A stretch of DNA of 9,976 nucleotides from Planctomicrobium sp. Its GTDB lineage: Bacteria > Planctomycetota > Planctomycetia > Planctomycetales > Planctomycetaceae. The stretch's first letter is position 1. Every line of letters starts with the position of its first letter. The notes beneath the pieces are model-generated. The model was not told the origin of the DNA, did no database searches, and was given only the letters and a program-made list of their open reading frames with translations. The stretch covers positions 1 to 9,976 of the forward strand of contig JAJDEL010000641.1 in NCBI GenBank assembly GCA_029259835.1. The letters are read 5' to 3'. Shown piece by piece: positions 6,513 to 9,976 of this stretch. A program made the position numbers and the translations under genes.

Positions 6513-9500
6513 ATGCCATTGCGATTACTCAATCTCAATTCGATGTTGCTGTCGTGGTTACTGATCACCACATTTTGCAACAGCCATGTACTGGGAGATG
6601 ACCTAAAACTCCTCTTCATGGGAGACAATGGTCACCACAAACCAGAAGCCCGTTTTCAAGAACTGGCCCCGATTCTTGAAGCTCGTGGACTCGCGCTGAA
6701 ATACACCGATCAAATGGAAGATCTCAGCCCGGCAACTCTTTCTCAATTCGACGGCCTGGTGCTGTATGCCAACATTGATCATATCGAAGACTCTCAATCG
6801 CAGGCACTGCTTAACTATGTTGCCAACGGGAATGGATTTATCCCGCTGCATTGTGCGACCTACTGCTGGAGAAACAATAAAGACGTTGTCGCTCTTATGG
6901 GGGGACAGTTTCAACGACATGGCGGTCGAGTCTTTTCAACCCAGATCGCGACACCGGCCCATCCAATAATGAAGGGCTACAGTAGCTTTACCAGCTGGGA
7001 CGAAACTTACATTCACCATCGTCACAACGAAACAAACCGCACGGTGCTGGAGTATCGACTTGAAGGCGAACAAGCGGAAGGCAGTGATCGCGAACCATGG
7101 ACCTGGATCAGAACTCATGGTAAGGGCCGAGTGTTTTATACCGCTTGGGGGCATGACCAACGAACCTTCACACAGCCTGGGTTTCAGAACCTTGTGGAAC
7201 GAGGCATTCGATGGGCGTGCGACGACGATCCCGGCAAAGTTCCGTCGTTCAGTGACCCGAACACTTTCGCAATTCCACAAATGACAGAACTCTCCAAGAA
7301 CGGTGAAAAGTTTGACTTTGTCGATGTCGGTCCGAAGATCCCTAACTATACACCTGGGCAGAAATGGGGAGTTCAAGGAAAGCCTCGTCACCTCATGCAG
7401 AAACCCTTGTCTGCGAATGAATCGATCAAGCACTTCGTCACTCCTGAAGGTATGGCCGTTCGATTATATGCCGATGAAAGTAGTTTTCAGGCCAAGCCCA
7501 TCGCAATGACCTGGGACGAACGAGGGCGGTTGTGGATCTGTGAAACAGTTGACTACCCGAATGAACTGGGTGGAAATCGTGACCGAATCCGCATTTGCGA
7601 AGATACTGATGGAGATCATGTTGCAGACAAATTCCAAGTGTTCGCCGAAGGTCTGAGTATCCCGACCGCAATCGTGATTGTTCGAGGAGGGGCTGTCGTA
7701 CAAAACGGGACAGGGACGATCTACCTGAAGGATACAGATGGCGATGATGTCGCCGATCAAGAAACGACACTGATTACAAATTGGACATTGGGAGATACTC
7801 ACGGCGGGGTCAGCAATTTTCGCTATGGACTAGATAACTGGATCTGGGCAATGCAGGGCTACAACAGCAGCACACCCCATATTGATGGTCAGCCAGCACA
7901 AACATTCCGTATGGGTTTTTGGCGATTCAAATTGTCTCAGACAGATCCCCCGAAAGTCACCGATCTAGAATTCATTCGTTCCAGCAACAACAACACTTGG
8001 GGATTGGGAATAAGTGAAGATGGACTGATCTTCGGATCGACTGCCAATCATAATCCGAGCATGTTCGTTCCAATTCCGAATCGCTATTACGAAAGTGTTC
8101 GGGGCCGGGCGCCGTCAACTTTGGGGTCAATCGCTGATAAATTCTTATTCGATCCCATTACAGAAAATATTCGACAGGTTGACCAATTCGGGGGATACAC
8201 AGCAGGAGCGGGCCATGCCTTGTATACAGCTCGAGCATTCCCTCAGCAGTGGTGGAATAAAACAGCGTTTGTCTGCGGCCCGACCGGACACTTGATCGGC
8301 ACGTTTGTGCTCAGACGAGACGGGGCAAATTACACTTCAACTAGTCCCGTCAATCTATTGGCCAGCGATGACGAGTGGAGTGCTCCCATCATGGCCGAAG
8401 TCGGTCCAGACGGAGCGGTCTGGGTCATCGACTGGTACAATTACATCGTCCAGCACAATCCGACGCCACAAGGTTTCAAAACCGGAAAAGGCAATGCCTA
8501 CGAAAGTGAATTGAGAGACAAAAAGCACGGCCGAATCTATCGAGTCGTACCAGCTGGCGACGCTGCGAATTCATTACACGAATTCAGCGACCTCAGGAAA
8601 GCATCCAATTCCGATCTTGTAAGTACGTTGAAACATCCCTCAATGACATGGCGATTGCAGGCTCAGAGACTGCTAGTCGAACGTAAAGCCATCGAAGTCG
8701 CCCCAGATCTGATTGCGTTGATCAGAGACCAGTCGACTGATGAAATCGGACTCAATGTCGGTGCGATTCATGCCTTGCACACTCTCAAGGCACTGAAATT
8801 AATAAAACCCGGGAACGATTCATTCAACGCTGTCCGATTCGCACTTGGACACCCTTCTTCTGGAGTACGCCGAAATGCACTGTCCGTGCTGCCGGCCTCG
8901 GAAGCCGGACTCAAAGCAATCCGCGACAACAACTATTTTTTTTCAGATATTGACTCGCAAGTGCAATTGCACACATTTTTGCGACTGGCTGATATGCCGA
9001 CATCCGCATCCGCTGCCAGGGTAGTGGTCTTATACGCTAGTGAAGTACCAGATCCCGTTATGTTTGACGCTCTAACAGCCGCTGCAGCAAATCATTCCTT
9101 GCATTATTTAAGAGCACTGGCAGAATTGTACTCAGGGAAGGCGATGACCGCCGATGGTCGTATTGTGCAAGGACAGAAGTTGCCCACTTCACTTGCCAAC
9201 GTTCGCATTGCACGCCGCGTTGCTGAGCACATTTTACGCGGACGTCCATCAGCGGTTGACCTTGAGGCAGCAATCGCTGGACTCGCCACGGCCGATTCTG
9301 CGCTGCAGACTGCTCTGCTTGACGGATTGACTGCAGGGTTCCCTGCCGACTTTGAATTCAAGACGACAGATAGTTTTGACGCATCTTTAGTCGCCGTCTT
9401 GAAGGATCTTGATGCCTCCGCTAAAAGCAAACTCATGCGTTTAGCCGCTCAGTGTGGGACAACGGTACTAGACGAACACGCAGAAGAGATCGTGCAGGCG

Positions 9501-9976
9501 ATGCTGACCGTTATTCGCAACAGGCGCTTTGAAAACAATCGCCGTGTTGCCGCAGCACGCGATTTAGTCGGATTCCGACCAAACGATGTGAAAATCGTGT
9601 CTGCAATTATCGAGCAACTCGGAGTTCAGACAAGTCCAGAATTGAGCTCACAGTTGTTGCAAGTCATCCAGCTCAGCAAATCCGATGACGCGGGTGAAAG
9701 TCTTGTCGAAGTCATGCCGACACTGACACCACGACTGAAATCAGCAGTCATTGGAATTTTGCTGAGTCGTTCCGACTGGTCGAAAACTCTTCTGGCCGGA
9801 CTGGAATCACGGACCGTGGAACTCAGTGATCTTTCGCTTGACCAAAAACAGACGCTACGAGCATTTCCTGACGAACAGATCCGCAAACAGGCTGAAAAAT
9901 TACTTGCAATGAGCCGTGTCCTTCCCGATGCGAACCGTGACAAAGTGCTGAAATCCCTACTGCACATCGTGGAAGA
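6513..9976 (+). CDS. Secreted ThuA-domain / dehydrogenase-type propeller / HEAT-repeat protein (PVC-type heme-binding family), 3' end beyond window
   Basis: The frame from ATG 6513 is open to the window edge: 1154 codons without a stop. AAAGGGA (6499-6505), 7 nt before it, supports this start; a GTG at 6507 is too close to that site. Domains in order: signal peptide (1-28, cleavage near VLG/DD); ThuA domain (about 31-236: LLFMGDNGHHKPEARFQEL, FDGLVLYANID, GFIPLHCATYCW, GRVFYTAWGHDQRTF, GIRWACDDD), a class I glutamine-amidotransferase-like fold; a 'membrane-bound dehydrogenase' propeller (about 305-680) starting FVTPEGMAVRLYADES, with two Ca-loop-like D-x-D-G-D-x-x-x-D motifs (364-372 and 407-415) and ending HGRIYRVVPAG; then alpha-helical HEAT-like repeats to the edge. 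In this family the HEAT region is usually followed by a c-type cytochrome domain with CxxCH, expected just past the window; no CxxCH is seen inside. Probably a periplasmic oxidoreductase; substrate unknown. Confidence 0.92.
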   Translation, partial: MPLRLLNLNSMLLSWLLITTFCNSHVLGDDLKLLFMGDNGHHKPEARFQELAPILEARGLALKYTDQMEDLSPATLSQFDGLVLYANIDHIEDSQSQALLNYVANGNGFIPLHCATYCWRNNKDVVALMGGQFQRHGGRVFSTQIATPAHPIMKGYSSFTSWDETYIHHRHNETNRTVLEYRLEGEQAEGSDREPWTWIRTHGKGRVFYTAWGHDQRTFTQPGFQNLVERGIRWACDDDPGKVPSFSDPNTFAIPQMTELSKNGEKFDFVDVGPKIPNYTPGQKWGVQGKPRHLMQKPLSANESIKHFVTPEGMAVRLYADESSFQAKPIAMTWDERGRLWICETVDYPNELGGNRDRIRICEDTDGDHVADKFQVFAEGLSIPTAIVIVRGGAVVQNGTGTIYLKDTDGDDVADQETTLITNWTLGDTHGGVSNFRYGLDNWIWAMQGYNSSTPHIDGQPAQTFRMGFWRFKLSQTDPPKVTDLEFIRSSNNNTWGLGISEDGLIFGSTANHNPSMFVPIPNRYYESVRGRAPSTLGSIADKFLFDPITENIRQVDQFGGYTAGAGHALYTARAFPQQWWNKTAFVCGPTGHLIGTFVLRRDGANYTSTSPVNLLASDDEWSAPIMAEVGPDGAVWVIDWYNYIVQHNPTPQGFKTGKGNAYESELRDKKHGRIYRVVPAGDAANSLHEFSDLRKASNSDLVSTLKHPSMTWRLQAQRLLVERKAIEVAPDLIALIRDQSTDEIGLNVGAIHALHTLKALKLIKPGNDSFNAVRFALGHPSSGVRRNALSVLPASEAGLKAIRDNNYFFSDIDSQVQLHTFLRLADMPTSASAARVVVLYASEVPDPVMFDALTAAAANHSLHYLRALAELYSGKAMTADGRIVQGQKLPTSLANVRIARRVAEHILRGRPSAVDLEAAIAGLATADSALQTALLDGLTAGFPADFEFKTTDSFDASLVAVLKDLDASAKSKLMRLAAQCGTTVLDEHAEEIVQAMLTVIRNRRFENNRRVAAARDLVGFRPNDVKIVSAIIEQLGVQTSPELSSQLLQVIQLSKSDDAGESLVEVMPTLTPRLKSAVIGILLSRSDWSKTLLAGLESRTVELSDLSLDQKQTLRAFPDEQIRKQAEKLLAMSRVLPDANRDKVLKSLLHIVE

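Noticed and set aside
6936..7802. Several minus-strand open frames (about 110-165 codons) under the ThuA/dehydrogenase gene
   Set aside because: The + strand frame is continuous and carries recognisable ThuA and propeller motifs throughout; the antisense frames have no motif or ribosome binding site.
8936..8943. Run of eight T within the HEAT region, considered as a frameshift site
   Set aside because: The frame reads through it (NNYFFSDID) and stays open and HEAT-like to the window end, so nothing suggests slippage or an indel.
9058..9967. Minus-strand open frames rich in Ser/Ala/Arg near the window end
   Set aside because: They lie opposite the HEAT-repeat region of the long + strand gene and have shadow-frame composition.
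1..9976. Search by eye for a CRISPR array, defence system, phage or transposase genes
   Set aside because: No regularly spaced direct repeats, no nuclease, helicase or transposase motifs, and no tRNA-like fold were recognised; all gene space is taken up by exported proteins.

Overview
The window reads as a planctomycete chromosome segment, probably order Planctomycetales, with moderate G+C. The reasons are a secreted sulfatase, a secreted PQQ-type propeller protein with a methyltransferase-like N-terminus, and a giant secreted ThuA + dehydrogenase-propeller + HEAT protein of the 'PVC-type heme-binding' class. All four complete or nearly complete genes encode Sec-type signal peptides, so the region is devoted to exported proteins. 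The taxonomic call is inference from gene families; there is no rRNA or marker gene here.

Layout: (1) 2-154, the 3' end of a + strand gene with a charged, Gly-rich tail, closed by a perfect 13-bp hairpin terminator (201-235). (2) 344-1426, a secreted propeller-like protein of unknown function with a plausible sigma70-type promoter (270-299), a GAGGA ribosome binding site and its own terminator (1463-1493). (3) 1530-2930, an iduronate-2-sulfatase-like sulfatase with an intact C-x-P-S-R formylglycine motif. (4) 2931-3265, a convergent intergenic region packed with inverted repeats that looks like a dispersed non-coding repeat. (5) 6250-3266 on the minus strand, one long PQQ-type propeller gene cut by two in-frame stop codons (TAA then TGA) 24 nt apart. 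Reading frame and propeller similarity run straight through the break. (6) 6251-6512, a divergent control region with two inverted repeats. (7) 6513 to the window end, a + strand gene of more than 1154 codons running off the edge. It was located by direct translation.

How they may work together: sulfatases of this type strip sulfate from glycans, and ThuA/dehydrogenase-propeller proteins are often linked to oxidation of sugars or sugar derivatives with electrons passed to a c-type heme. A periplasmic role in breaking down sulfated polysaccharide would fit, but only the sulfatase has a function readable from catalytic residues. The genes have separate signals and mixed orientation, so this is not one operon.

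No tRNA, rRNA, CRISPR array, transposase, phage gene or known defence system was seen. The most useful leads are the doubly interrupted PQQ gene, its degenerate methyltransferase-like domain, the repeat cluster at 3012-3210, and the divergent control region.
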